64,000 bases of DNA from Corynebacterium appendicis CIP 107643 (GCF_030408415.1 NZ_CP046976.1:868001-932000), one strand, 5' to 3'; counted from the first letter of the stretch, positions 51,080-60,161 are shown. Program-made: numbers and translations. The notes: a model not told the origin generated them from the letters alone.

Positions 51080-53745
51080 TGCGCATCCACTCCCTGATCA
51101 TCGACAATGTCCGCGCAGTCGAGCACCTCGAACTGACCGACCTGCCCGACACCGGCGTCATTCTCATCCACGGCGAGAACGAGGCCGGCAAGTCCACGAT
51201 CCTCGATGCCCTCGACGCAGTGCTCAACATCAAGCACGATTCCTCGGCCGCGAAGATCCGCGCGCTGTACCCGAAAGGCCGAGACGAGCAGCCGGAGGTC
51301 ACCCTCTCCGCCACCGTCGGGCCCTACACATTCACCGTGCACAAACGCTTCGGCAAAGGCGCCAAGGGCAAGGCCGAGCTCACCATCACCGCGCCGCGCC
51401 GCGAAGAACTGGCAGGGGAGCAGGCCCACAATCGCCTGGGTGAGATCCTCGCCGAGCACGTCGACCAGGAGCTTTTCGACGCATTATTCCTCCGCCAAGG
51501 TGCCTTCACCGAGACCATTTCCGCCGCGGGCATTCCGTCGTTCACCCGCGCGCTGGAGGCGTCGTCCGACTCTTCCGGTTCTGGTACTTCCGAAGCGCCC
51601 CTCGACGACTCCGGCCTGATGCAGCGCGTCGAGGCCGAATTCGGTCGCTATTTCACGGCCAAGAGCAACGACAAGCAGGTGCTCACCAACGCCGACAAGG
51701 CAGTTGCCGAAGCCGAAGACGCCGTCCGCGAGGCCGAGTCCAACCTCGGCTCCTACGAGCGCGACGTCGATGAATTCGCCCAGAGCGAAGCTACGATGGC
51801 CGAAATCGAGGCCGAGCTTCCCGGTGCCGAAGAAGAGCTCGCCGAGCGTGAGAAAGAAGCCGCCGCGGCGAAGGAACTGACCGGCAAACTCGACGCCGCC
51901 AAAGAAAAAGCAGCCCGCGCCGCCGTCGATGCCGAGCGCATCGAAGAGGACCTCGAGCGCCGCACCGCCCTCATCGCCCGTGTGAAAGAAGTCGAGGAAG
52001 AACTCGCAGCCGTCACCGATGAGCTTGAGCCCGCCCGTGAACGAGACCGCGCCGAAGCAGAAGCGGTGACCGCCAAGGAAACGGTCCACACCGAAACCCG
52101 GGAGAAGGAGACCGCTGCACGACAGCGCCTCGCCGAAGCGGAGAAATCCCTCGCCGTCGCCCACGCCGCAGCCCGCCTGGGCGAGCTCGCCGACACCGTT
52201 GCCCGCCTCGACGACGCCGATGCCGAGATCGCCCGCCTGCGCGAGACCGTGCCCGACCGCCCGGTCACGGACGACGATGTCCGCGCTGTGGAGACAGCCT
52301 CTAACGAGGTCGCCCTGCAGCGCCGCCTCCGCGACGCAGCCGCCGCGCATGTCGAGGTCACCGCTCCCGACGGCACCACCGTCACCGTCGACGGCACCGG
52401 CCAGACCGTCGGATCCGCCGCCGAATCCATCGCCCTGCACGACGGAACCGAACTCGGCATCGGCGATGTCACGTTGACCTACCACGCCGCTGCCGGCACC
52501 GACACCGCGTCCGACGCACTCCGCGACGCCGAAGCCGAACTCGACCGCCTCACCAGTGCACTCGGCTGCGCGGATGTCGACGAAGCCCGGGCGCTGCGCG
52601 ACGCCCACCGCGAGGCAGCTTCTGCTCTAACTGCGGCGATCGACCGCCGCCGCGACATCCTCCACGGCCGCGACGCCGACGAGGTGCGCCACGAGCACGC
52701 CCGCATCACCGAACTCGTCCAAGAGGCCAAGACTGAGTCTCAATCCGAGTCAATGTCCGTCGACGAAGCACAGGCAGCCGTCGACACCGCACGCGCAGAG
52801 GTCGAGGAGACCGCCCAGGCCGTCCACGATCTGGCCCTCGAATTGGTGCAGCTGCGCACCAAGCCGGAGCACACGAAGCTCGTCGCCCTCGAAGCTCAGA
52901 TCGCCGGTCTCGAATCCACCGCCGACGGAGCCCGCAGCGACCTTACCGCCGCACGCGAGAAGCACCCCGACGACGCTTTGGCCGCCGCCCGGGACACCGC
53001 TGCCGCGGCGAGCGAGTCAGCCGCCGCGGAAGCCGCCAGCGTCGCCGAGGAGGTCGCGCAGGCAGATCCAACACAGGCAGAGATGCTCCGCGACGGCGCC
53101 CGCAACCGCCTAGACAACCTCACCAAGCGCTACAACACTGCGCGCGATCGGCGCCTGCAGCTCGAGTCCCGCGTCACCAGTGCAGAGGGAGAAGGGGAGA
53201 AGCTCGACCACGCACGAGACGCGCTGGAGGTCGCGCGAGTGGGCCGGGACAGGCTGCGCCGCAAAGCGAATGCCGTGAAACTGCTCCGCGAGATGCTCGT
53301 CGACTACCGCGACGCCGCCCGTGCGAAGTACGCCGCGCCGTTCGCGCAGTCGCTGCAGCGCTACGCCAGCCAGATCTTCGGGCCGGGCACCGAGTTCACG
53401 TTGGACGACGCCTTGAGCATCGAGGCCCGCACCCTCGACGGCACGACTATCGACCTGGCACAGCTGTCCGGCGGAGCGAAAGAGCAAATGGCTCTGCTCA
53501 CGAGGTTCGCCATTGCCGACATGGTGGCCGGTGAGGATGCCGACGCCGCAGAGACCCGCGTCCCGGTCATCGTTGACGACGCCCTCGGCGCGACCGACCC
53601 GCATCGTCTCGCCCGGATGAACGCGCTGTTCTCTCAGGTGGGGGAGAACTCCCAGGTCTTCGTTCTGACGTGCTTCCCGCAGCGCTTCGACCGAGTCGCC
53701 GCAGCCCGCAGTTCCTCGATCCAGGAGCTCAAAACTCACCGCTAA
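51079..53745 (+). CDS. SbcC/Rad50-like ATPase without a zinc hook
   Basis: 888 aa. N-terminal Walker A is HGENEAGKSTILDALD (about 33-48). Long Ala/Glu-rich coiled coil follows (190-400), then C-terminal coil and the ABC signature QLSGGAKEQMALL (near 795) with Walker B VPVIVDDALGA. Rad50 proteins have a CxxC zinc hook at the tip of the coil. Here the tip (about 421-474) is a small β-domain, VEVTAPDGTTVTVDGTG through VTLTYHAA, with no cysteine. The product is closer to YhaN-type than to classical SbcC. Confidence 0.82.
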   Translation: MRIHSLIIDNVRAVEHLELTDLPDTGVILIHGENEAGKSTILDALDAVLNIKHDSSAAKIRALYPKGRDEQPEVTLSATVGPYTFTVHKRFGKGAKGKAELTITAPRREELAGEQAHNRLGEILAEHVDQELFDALFLRQGAFTETISAAGIPSFTRALEASSDSSGSGTSEAPLDDSGLMQRVEAEFGRYFTAKSNDKQVLTNADKAVAEAEDAVREAESNLGSYERDVDEFAQSEATMAEIEAELPGAEEELAEREKEAAAAKELTGKLDAAKEKAARAAVDAERIEEDLERRTALIARVKEVEEELAAVTDELEPARERDRAEAEAVTAKETVHTETREKETAARQRLAEAEKSLAVAHAAARLGELADTVARLDDADAEIARLRETVPDRPVTDDDVRAVETASNEVALQRRLRDAAAAHVEVTAPDGTTVTVDGTGQTVGSAAESIALHDGTELGIGDVTLTYHAAAGTDTASDALRDAEAELDRLTSALGCADVDEARALRDAHREAASALTAAIDRRRDILHGRDADEVRHEHARITELVQEAKTESQSESMSVDEAQAAVDTARAEVEETAQAVHDLALELVQLRTKPEHTKLVALEAQIAGLESTADGARSDLTAAREKHPDDALAAARDTAAAASESAAAEAASVAEEVAQADPTQAEMLRDGARNRLDNLTKRYNTARDRRLQLESRVTSAEGEGEKLDHARDALEVARVGRDRLRRKANAVKLLREMLVDYRDAARAKYAAPFAQSLQRYASQIFGPGTEFTLDDALSIEARTLDGTTIDLAQLSGGAKEQMALLTRFAIADMVAGEDADAAETRVPVIVDDALGATDPHRLARMNALFSQVGENSQVFVLTCFPQRFDRVAAARSSSIQELKTHR

Positions 53746-53805
53746 CGCGGACCCGCAGCGGTTCCAGGTCCTAAAGCGCGCTGAGTTCGCAGGTAGTATC
53801 CGCGT

Positions 53806-53817
53806 TTAGTAATCTAA
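53806..53817. promoter_or_regulatory. Dyad before the MarR gene
   Basis: TTAG-TAAT-CTAA is a perfect 4+4 dyad ending six bases before the MarR ATG, and overlaps the likely -10 region. Autorepression is the common MarR pattern. Confidence 0.4.
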
Positions 53818-53822
53818 GTGAC

Positions 53823-54311
53823 ATGACAGCAGAACCTCGGTGGCTCAGCGAAGACGAGCAAGTGTTTTGGCGGCACCTGCTCGCCGCGCAGAGGAAGTTG
53901 CGGCGCATTGTCGACGATTCCCTTGAAACCAGCTCTGATCTTTCAAGCCCCGAGTATGCCGTGCTCGTTGCTCTGTCCGAGGCGGAGGACCGTAGCATGC
54001 GCCTTCGCGAACTGTGCAGTTACCTCGACTGGGATCGCTCCCGGACCTCCCACCAGATCACCCGCATGGCGCGCCGTGGTCTGGTGACCAAGGAGAAGAG
54101 CCCTTCCGACGGCCGCGGCGTCCAGGTCTGCCTGACGGACACCGGGTTCGAGCACCTCCAGCGTGCCGTGCCCGACCATGTTGAGACCGTCCGCCGCGCT
54201 GTCTTTGACCAGCTCGCCCCGGAGGACATCCCCGCTATCCGCCGTTTCTTCGACAGCGTCCTGGCGCTCGATGAGGCAGTAGCGGATCCGAAGATTCCCG
54301 CCGTCGACTAA
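53823..54311 (+). CDS. MarR-family transcriptional regulator
   Basis: 162 aa winged-helix protein: YAVLVALSEAEDRSMRLREL, recognition helix SRTSHQITRMARRGLVTKEK, and a wing SPSDGRGVQVCLTDTGFEHL. The dimerisation helices are at both ends. The ligand is unknown. It is probably self-regulated through the dyad at its start. No obvious target operon is adjacent. Confidence 0.88.
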   Translation: MTAEPRWLSEDEQVFWRHLLAAQRKLRRIVDDSLETSSDLSSPEYAVLVALSEAEDRSMRLRELCSYLDWDRSRTSHQITRMARRGLVTKEKSPSDGRGVQVCLTDTGFEHLQRAVPDHVETVRRAVFDQLAPEDIPAIRRFFDSVLALDEAVADPKIPAVD

Positions 54312-54389
54312 AGAACCGTTGTCGCCGCCGTCATGTGCGGGTTGAATAGGAGTTGTTGAAACAACGCAGTCCACTCGAAAGGGGCCGAC

Positions 54390-54779
54390 ATGTCTACTCC
54401 GAATAACCCGTACGAGAACAACGGTGCGAACAACCCGGGAAACAACCCGGGCGATAATTCGGTCAACAACCCCAGCAACGGCGACGCAAATTTTGACGCC
54501 GCCGCGCAGCAGGGCAACCCGAACTACATGGCGGGCCAGGCGCCGTACCAGCAGGGCGGTTTCCAGCAGAGCCAGCAGCAGCCGCCGCTGGGGCAACGCA
54601 AGCTGCATCGCTCGGTGAACGACCGCATGATCGCCGGAGTCGCCGGCGGCATCGCGGAGACCTACAACATCGACCCGACACTCGTGCGCGTCCTTTTCGT
54701 GGCTGCAACGCTTCTCGGCTTCTCGGGCCTGCTCATCTACATCATCTGCTGGATCATCATCCCTGATCTGACTTACTAA
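54390..54779 (+). CDS. PspC-domain membrane protein
   Basis: 129 aa. Residues 1-65 are a disordered Asn/Gly/Gln-rich segment with repeated NNPGN-type units. The PspC domain follows (KLHRSVNDRMIAGVAGGIAE, YNIDPTLVRVLFVAATLLG) and a final hydrophobic helix (LLIYIICWIIIPDL). GAAAGGGGC precedes the ATG. PspC proteins sense or buffer envelope stress; no other psp genes are near. A strong terminator follows. Confidence 0.88.
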   Translation: MSTPNNPYENNGANNPGNNPGDNSVNNPSNGDANFDAAAQQGNPNYMAGQAPYQQGGFQQSQQQPPLGQRKLHRSVNDRMIAGVAGGIAETYNIDPTLVRVLFVAATLLGFSGLLIYIICWIIIPDLTY

Positions 54780-54801
54780 GAAAACACATTAGGATCGAAA
54801 A

Positions 54802-54844
54802 ACGGCGGTGCAGGAGCGGATACCTGCACCGCCGTCCGTTTTTT
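54802..54844 (+). terminator. Rho-independent terminator of the PspC gene
   Basis: ACGGCGGTGCAGG (54802-54814) pairs perfectly with CCTGCACCGCCGT (54823-54835), with an 8-base loop, followed by six T residues (54839-54844). Confidence 0.92.
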
Positions 54845-54859
54845 GCGCGGCTGTTCTAA

Positions 54860-55405
54860 TTACGCGCGCTTGATGCCGGAGCCGTCGATCTCGATGGTGA
54901 TCTTCTCGCCGACGAGTGCGCCGCCGGAGTTCAGCGGGGCCTCGAAGTCGATGCCGAACTCCATGCGGTTGATCGTGGTGCGAGCCTCGAAGCCCAGGCG
55001 GGTGTTGCCGAACGGATCCTCCTCGATGCCGAAGGTCTCGACGTCGAGGGTGACCGGCTTGGTGGTCTCCTTGATGGTCAGGTCGCCGGTGACGGTGCCG
55101 TTGCCGTTAGCGTCGACGTCGAACGACGTGGACTTGAACGTCATCTGCGGGAACTTCTCAACGTCGAAGAAGTCCTCGTTCTTGATGTGCGTGTCACGGT
55201 CGGCATTGCGCGTATCGACGGACGCCGTCTCCACCGTCGCCTCTACGTTGCTCTCAGCCGGGTTGTCCTGGTTGGCGGTAAGGGTGGCGGTGAAATCGGT
55301 GAATTCGCCGCGCACCTTGGTCACCATCGCGTGGCGGACGGTGAATGCGACGGAGGAGTGCGCGGTGTCGAGGTCGTAAACGCCGCTGAAGTTCTGAGTG
55401 GTCAT
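54860..55405 (-). CDS. YceI-family lipid-binding protein
   Basis: 181 aa. The ATG at 55405 has AAGGAG upstream; the longer frame to 55453 does not. The typical YceI β-barrel pattern is present: GVYDLDTAHSSVAFTVRHAM, then DTRNADRDTHIKNEDFFDVE, TFKSTSFDV, GDLTIKETTKPVTLDVE. The barrel binds polyisoprenoids or other amphiphiles. No signal peptide is seen, so it is cytosolic. The stop lies about 15 bases past the PspC terminator. Confidence 0.9.
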   Translation of the reverse strand: MTTQNFSGVYDLDTAHSSVAFTVRHAMVTKVRGEFTDFTATLTANQDNPAESNVEATVETASVDTRNADRDTHIKNEDFFDVEKFPQMTFKSTSFDVDANGNGTVTGDLTIKETTKPVTLDVETFGIEEDPFGNTRLGFEARTTINRMEFGIDFEAPLNSGGALVGEKITIEIDGSGIKRA

Positions 55406-55598
55406 AGGGGTAAAACTCCTTGTTCCGGGGTGGTTTTCTAATCTTGTTGACACGTCTACAATGTGTCCAAGGTCCCATGTTACGACTGCTTGTCCGACGT
55501 GTCAACGGTGCGAATTGGAGCAGCTCACTGAAGCTCCCGAGGCAATTAGCGGCCGTGCTTCGCGGAGTGCTAGATTAAGGAGCGCTGTTACAAGCGAT

Positions 55599-55675
55599 GT
55601 CTCCGTAGCTCAGTGGATTAGAGCATCGGTTTCCGGTACCGAAGGTCGCAGGTTCGAGTCCTGTCGGGGACACCA
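55599..55675 (+). tRNA. tRNA-Arg (CCG), with encoded CCA
   Basis: The acceptor arms GTCTCCG (55599-55605) and CGGGGAC (55665-55671) pair with one G-U, and the anticodon stem TCGGT/ACCGA encloses TTCCGGT, giving anticodon CCG at 55633-55635. The T-arm GGTTCGAGTCC is normal, and the discriminator A plus CCA (55673-55675) are encoded. The mobile region starts just downstream, as often found at tRNA 3' ends, but no duplicated tRNA end (att site) was seen. Confidence 0.95.
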
Positions 55676-55787
55676 TGTCATCGGGGACTTTCGGTTAACT
55701 TTTCCGTTCAATTCCGGAAACTCCTTCCAGGTTAACCCGGGTTTTTAAAATTCGGTAACTTTTGGAGAACCTATCCCCGGAACGACG

Positions 55788-55837
55788 AAAACCGGCCGGT
55801 TTTTCAGCCTCAAAGGTCTTTGCCGGCCGGTTTTTGC
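55788..55837. other. Palindromic CCGGCCGG sequences at the edge of the transposase unit
   Basis: AAAACCGGCCGGTTTTT (55788-55804) is a perfect palindrome core, and GCCGGCCGGTTTTT recurs about 35 bases later. It could be a terminator for the minus-strand transposase unit, or a terminal structure of the element. There is no gene in 55676-55923. Confidence 0.5.
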
Positions 55838-55923
55838 TTAGAAAGTCGGTGTCGTTCCACGACCTGTAGGCCACTCGGCGTGAAGGCCTTGAAATTCAAG
55901 GTCTTAGCCGGTGGCCTTTTGGC

Positions 55924-57780
55924 TTATGCCGCCTTCGGTGGCGCGTTGTCGCCCAACTTCCACTGCTCAATGTCGTCAGCGTCAGGCTTGCGGCCACCCC
56001 GCGGCGGAGGCGGAGTCGGCTTCTGGGACGTATTTGGACGCGACCAGGCAGCCGCGTCGAGCATGGCAAGGTTCACGCCCACCGCGGCCATGGCCATGCA
56101 CAGCATTTGCGCTGCCCAGCCACGCATAAGACGGGTCGTCACGTCGCCGGCACCCTGGTAGGAACCGTTCTTGAGCATTGCATTGCGAGACTCAATGGTG
56201 TTGCGGCGGCCGTACTCCTTGCGCCACTCCGCAGTCATAAAGGCAGGACCGTGCTGGAGGAACTTCGCGCCGTCCTCGGCGGTGTTCTTCAGCGTCACGG
56301 TGCGCTGCTGGCAGACCTTCGGGCAGGAAGCCTTGGAGGGCACCTCGGCAGCAGTCAGCTCGTCCTTCTGGAACCCTGCCTTCTTCTTGCCTTCCTCGGC
56401 AGGCGGAACCAGCGGACAGGTAATTTCTGCACCCTCCGCACGCGCCGGACAACCCAGTCGCACGTCGCCCTTCTTGTTCGGCTTCGTACCGTAGCGAGCG
56501 AGCGCGAGGCGCTTGCGAGCCTGAAGCAGGTTCGAGAACTGCTGGTCGGTCAGTTGCCCCTTTTCCCACGCGGTGTAGGGGTCGAGCAGGCGCGGCATGT
56601 TGAGAATTGCAGGACAGTACGCAGTACCGTCCACAATGGGAGCACCGGAGGTCGTAATGGTTTGCACACCGCGGGTGTCCCGGCGCATGTCAGCGACAAA
56701 CCCGTAGCCGAGTTTGCGCATGGGCATTTGGAACTTCACCGGGTTCTGACCCGGCGAGTACAGGCGGTCGGCAATGAAGTGCCGGCGCGGGAGTTCCGGG
56801 CGGTCGGTGAGGTTCTTTAGCGACTCGAAGACGCGCTTTGAGGGTGCCACAGCAGGCACCCCGCCAGTGACCCCGAGAATGAGCCCCGGAGCGCCACCCG
56901 GCTCGGCAAAACCCTCACCGCACATGGCGACAACAGTGGCTTCCAACCCCCAGGTGTGTGTCGCGGTCTTCCTCGTGTTTTCGCCGTCGTGGTCGCCTTC
57001 CTTGGCGTGCCAGCCGAGCGTCGGGGTCGAAGCGACAAGGCGGTTCGGGTTCGTCTTGCCGGAGAGCATGTCCTTCTTGTTCGGGTTGCCGTTTTTCGAC
57101 ACCGGAATAATGGTACCGTCGACGGCAATGTCACCGTTCCACTTGGCGAAGGTGTCTGGGTCCATGAGTTCCACGCTCGCCCACACGAGGCGGTTGACGA
57201 GTTCGACGCCGCGGGCTTTGCGCTCCTCAAGTCGGGCTAAGACTTTCTTCTTGCCCTTTTCCTCGTCGTAGTAGGCAATGAACGGCACCCACTCCTCGAC
57301 GGTGTAGCGACGTTTCTTGCTCACCTCCGGGAAGGGCTCAATGGTCGCGCGAACGCGGTCGAGGCAGGCGGCAATGCGCTTGTACCACGTCATGTAGGTG
57401 TCGAAGTGCGCCTTCGGGTCGGCTTCGTCCCACTCGAATGGGCTGAGCCCCAGAAGGTCCCAGCCCTTACCTTCCAAACCGAAGGCGACGGCCTTTGCCA
57501 TGTGTGCAATGAGCTGCGGCGACTGTGTGACTGCCTGGTAGGTCCACAGTGTCAGCGCCGCGCGGGTGTCCACCTCGGGCGGGCGTCCGCCCTTGTCGGT
57601 TTTCAGCCCGTCGGCGACGCGCCAGGAGTCCACGAGACCAACCGCGCCGGAGGCGTCAACAATGCGCTGGGCCAACTGCATGTTCGCGTACGACACGCGG
57701 CGCTCCTCCACCAGACGAATGTTGTGGCGGTGGCCTTTCTTCGCGGGTGCGTACTTGCGTGTGCGAAGTCCCTTCGACAT
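55924..57780 (-). CDS. Large DDE transposase of an atypical element
   Basis: 618 aa. The ATG at 57780 has a perfect AAGGAGGTGA eight bases upstream. A DDE triad is plausible: Asp in IAVDGTIIPVSKNG, Asp in RHFIADRLYSP and Glu in RRNTIESRNAMLKNG. The N-terminal third is helical with RGGRPPEVDTRAALTLWTY-like content (GGRPPEVDTRAALTLWTYQA). Four Cys residues in a CPARAEG/CPLVPP and CPKVCQQ region may bind zinc. It differs from IS3, IS256 and ISL3 transposases here; the closest feel is IS1182-type. It lies 93 bases downstream of the recombinase gene on the same strand. Confidence 0.7.
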   Translation of the reverse strand: MSKGLRTRKYAPAKKGHRHNIRLVEERRVSYANMQLAQRIVDASGAVGLVDSWRVADGLKTDKGGRPPEVDTRAALTLWTYQAVTQSPQLIAHMAKAVAFGLEGKGWDLLGLSPFEWDEADPKAHFDTYMTWYKRIAACLDRVRATIEPFPEVSKKRRYTVEEWVPFIAYYDEEKGKKKVLARLEERKARGVELVNRLVWASVELMDPDTFAKWNGDIAVDGTIIPVSKNGNPNKKDMLSGKTNPNRLVASTPTLGWHAKEGDHDGENTRKTATHTWGLEATVVAMCGEGFAEPGGAPGLILGVTGGVPAVAPSKRVFESLKNLTDRPELPRRHFIADRLYSPGQNPVKFQMPMRKLGYGFVADMRRDTRGVQTITTSGAPIVDGTAYCPAILNMPRLLDPYTAWEKGQLTDQQFSNLLQARKRLALARYGTKPNKKGDVRLGCPARAEGAEITCPLVPPAEEGKKKAGFQKDELTAAEVPSKASCPKVCQQRTVTLKNTAEDGAKFLQHGPAFMTAEWRKEYGRRNTIESRNAMLKNGSYQGAGDVTTRLMRGWAAQMLCMAMAAVGVNLAMLDAAAWSRPNTSQKPTPPPPRGGRKPDADDIEQWKLGDNAPPKAA

Positions 57781-57882
57781 TATTGTCACCTCCTTTTCAA
57801 GCGGAAAGTTTTTGGCAATAGAAAACTCACCCTGGGTCGCGACCAGGTGTTTTATGGGGTTAAAAGTCTGTGCGGGAAGCGC

Positions 57883-58875
57883 CTACGCGCTGCCGTGAAT
57901 GAGCGTCAGCCCTCGCTTCGACGTCTCGTGCAACGTCCCGGAAAGCAGACTTCTCGCCTCGCGCGCCGAAACGTGTGTCGGTTCGACCAAGAATTGCCGG
58001 TAGTGCTGCAAGTCGCTCAAACCCGCGGCCTCGACGACGGCGGTCTCCGGCACGCCCTTTTTGACTTGGTTGACAAGCCAGGTTGTGCGTGCCCGTGCCA
58101 TATCGAGCACCGTGCCCCGGTGCGGAGAGCGTTTCGTAAACGTCGCAACGGTGCCCGAGTCGGCGGTTGTCCGCATTGGCCGAAACAGCCACTCAGTCGC
58201 GCTCGCTGCGTCCTCGACGGCTTTAGCGACAACACCTGCCCACTCGCGCTCGACAGGCACGAACCGTTTGTTTGCCCCGCGGTAGCCCCACGGGTAAACC
58301 ACGGTGCCTTGAGCGTCGGTCTCAACGTCGCCGGCCGTGAGGTTTGCGACCTCGCCGGAGCGAAGTCCTGCGCCAAGTGCGAGTGCGAGCAGGAGGTTCG
58401 CCTGCTGACGGCGAGACTCGGTGTGTTCGGCGTTCGCCCACACCTTCACGTCGAGCACTTCCGCCTCGGTATACGGCGCGGCCTTCGATTCGTTGCCGTA
58501 CTCGGGGCGCTGACGCGGTCCGTCGAAGTTCGGGTTGACCTGTTTGGCGATCCGGCGCAGCGTCGCCCGTGACGTGCCGCGGACGTGCGTTGCAGCGGTG
58601 TCGAGCTCCTGGTGGCAAAACGCGTTGATCGCCCCTTCGCTGAACACGACAGCAACGCTGACGTCTCGCCCAGCGTTGAAGACATGCACCGCGAGTCGGG
58701 TCACGAGTCGAAGTGCGTTTCGGCACTGGTCAGCCGACCAGTCGGCACTGGCGACAGCGGCGACGTGCTCGCGCACGAACGGTGCGACAACGTCCCACTC
58801 GTGGGGTTCGACAACTTTCGGGGTGTAGGCCGCAATGACCTGGTGAGGGTTATTGCGAGTGGTTGTGGTGGGCAT
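57883..58875 (-). CDS. Tyrosine recombinase (integrase-like), adjacent to the DDE transposase
   Basis: 330 aa. An N-terminal SAM-like helical core-binding domain is followed by a catalytic domain with Arg I in LGAGLRSGEVANL, the second Arg box in LDMARARTTWL (the usual His of HxxR replaced by Met), and the nucleophile region AGLSDLQHYRQFL. An IS3-type terminus begins two bases before the ATG, so its native promoter has been displaced. It may still be expressed from the IS end. Pairing of a tyrosine recombinase with a DDE transposase on one strand is unusual. Confidence 0.7.
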   Translation of the reverse strand: MPTTTTRNNPHQVIAAYTPKVVEPHEWDVVAPFVREHVAAVASADWSADQCRNALRLVTRLAVHVFNAGRDVSVAVVFSEGAINAFCHQELDTAATHVRGTSRATLRRIAKQVNPNFDGPRQRPEYGNESKAAPYTEAEVLDVKVWANAEHTESRRQQANLLLALALGAGLRSGEVANLTAGDVETDAQGTVVYPWGYRGANKRFVPVEREWAGVVAKAVEDAASATEWLFRPMRTTADSGTVATFTKRSPHRGTVLDMARARTTWLVNQVKKGVPETAVVEAAGLSDLQHYRQFLVEPTHVSAREARSLLSGTLHETSKRGLTLIHGSA

Positions 58876-58877
58876 AT

Positions 58878-59448
58878 TGAATCGCCCTGGGTTTCGTTCC
58901 TACTTGGTTTCCTGTCCAGCGAGTGCTGGTCGGGCTGATCCAACCTCAGCGTAGTGCGTCGCTTCGACCTCAGCCGGAGATCGATAACCTATCTCGCCGT
59001 GTAGGCGGGCGTTGTTCCACCACCACACGTATTCGAGCGTTGCGAGCTCGACTTGCTCGACCGTTCGCCACGGCCCCCGGCGACGGATCAACTCCGTCTT
59101 GTAGAGCCCGTTGACCGCCTCAGCGAGAGCGTTGTCAGATGAGTCGCCGACTGTCCCTGTCGATGGCCTCGCGCCGAGCTCGGCAATCCGGTCGGTATAG
59201 ACGACGGACAAGTAGTTCGAGCCATGGTCGGCATGATGGACGAGATCGTCGAGCGACCCGCGAGTGTTGAACGCCGCCATGTTCAGCGCTTGCAGCGGCA
59301 ACACGTCCGCTTTCAATGTCGCCGCGACATTCCACTCGACAATCGTGCGGGAGAATACGTCGATGACGAACGCGACGTACGCGAACCCTGCCCAGATTGC
59401 GACATAGGTGATGTCCGCGACCCATAACCGATTAGGCGACACCGCATA
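58878..59448 (-). pseudogene. IS3-family OrfB fragment (5'-truncated)
   Basis: The element end TGAATCGCCCTGGG (58878) leads on the minus strand to orfB sequence from YAVSPNRLWVADITYV down to the end at 58900. The catalytic residues remain (VADITYV, VHHADHGSNYLS, DNALAEAVNGLYK), but about 100 N-terminal residues and orfA are missing. The family is related to, but not the same as, the IS at 38667. The upstream codons to 59559 belong to other debris. Confidence 0.8.
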
Positions 59449-59690
59449 AACGGGCCCTTCACTATGAAGGGCCACTAAACGATGCCGAGCTGTAGTTTCT
59501 GCGAACTCACCCTTCCCCAAATTTCCCCCATCTTCGAGGGCACGAGGGTTCTCCACCATGGTCTCGATCGTTCCAGCCTGTCCTGAGTGTCAGCTCGCCA
59601 GCGGAAATTCTTGATCAGACCTCCACCTGATCTCCGCACAAATACGCGGGCGTACCGGCCAATGTGGAACTCGACCGGAAGACAGGGGCG
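59449..59690. other. IS debris of unassigned family
   Basis: No credible gene. A perfect hairpin GGCCCTTCAC/GTGAAGGGCC-type sequence lies near 59453-59474 and abuts the truncated IS3 fragment, as an element end would. The stretch to 59690 has no long frame and looks like remnants of one or two insertion sequences. Confidence 0.4.
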
Positions 59691-59694
59691 CGGT

Positions 59695-59799
59695 ATGGTG
59701 TGGGCGAGTGTAACCGTAGTGGCCATTGGCCTGGGCGTGTTCTGGGCCCGCGTGCTCTGCCTCATTGTCGCCCTGACAGGGACCGCTCCCCAGGTGTGA
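59695..59799 (+). pseudogene. Fragment of a small membrane protein
   Basis: ATG at 59695 opens MVWASVTVVAIGLGVFWARV and continues LCLIVALTGTAPQV to TGA: one hydrophobic helix. It lies just before the copper-responsive operator and resembles the small SHOCT-type or hydrophobic proteins found beside multicopper oxidases. Whether it is a whole peptide or a remnant is not clear. Confidence 0.35.
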
Positions 59800-59841
59800 G
59801 ACACCCAGGGACCAATCGATGGGTGAGCCGGGTTCAACCAC

Positions 59842-59861
59842 ATACCCCATAGGGGTATAAT
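59842..59861 (+). promoter_or_regulatory. CsoR-type copper operator overlapping a -10 box
   Basis: TACCCCATAGGGGTA (59843-59857) is a perfect C4-N3-G4 dyad of the CsoR operator class, and TATAAT at 59856-59861 overlaps its right end. A repressor there would block polymerase until copper binds. The downstream gene is the decayed multicopper oxidase, then the permease. Confidence 0.75.
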
Positions 59862-59893
59862 TGGAGGTGTTCCAGTGAGCACCAGCAACGAAT

Positions 59894-60097
59894 ATGAAGA
59901 GGAGAAGATGTCTATCCAGCCTCGCAGTAACCTTCCGTTGCGAGTCACCCACCTGGCAGGACGTGGTCAACATTCCGGCCTTCGGCCGCGTCACCATCCG
60001 CGTGGCCTTCGACGACATCGTCGGCCGCACCGTCTACCACTGTCACATCCTCGACCACGAGGACCTCGGCATGATGGGCACGATCCTGGCCCGCTAA
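59894..60097 (+). pseudogene. Multicopper oxidase remnant (C-terminal copper-binding end only)
   Basis: From about 59954 the frame reads WQDVVNIPAFGRVTIRVAFD and YHCHILDHEDLGMMG, the final type-1/type-3 copper ligand block (HCHxxxHxxxxM) of a laccase/CueO-type oxidase. Everything between the N-terminus and this block, about 400 residues, has been deleted, and the short start (MKRRRCLSSL or, in another frame, MSTSNEYEEEKM) is joined directly. It cannot be an active oxidase. Confidence 0.85.
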
Positions 60098-60161
60098 CTC
60101 GGCGCACCCGACCGCAAGCACACCGCCAACCCCGCCCGACGAGAAGAAAGTACGGTACCGC

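Noticed and set aside
55599..55923. Integration (att) site duplicated from the tRNA-Arg 3' end
   Set aside because: I looked for a second copy of the T-arm/acceptor sequence in the mobile region and did not see one within the window.
57406..58572. 388-codon open frame opposite the transposase/recombinase pair
   Set aside because: It spans the gap between two supported minus-strand genes, is antisense to both, and has no domain.
59475..59948. 157-codon minus-strand frame in the IS debris
   Set aside because: It crosses the CsoR operator and the oxidase start, has no ribosome-binding site and no similarity pattern.
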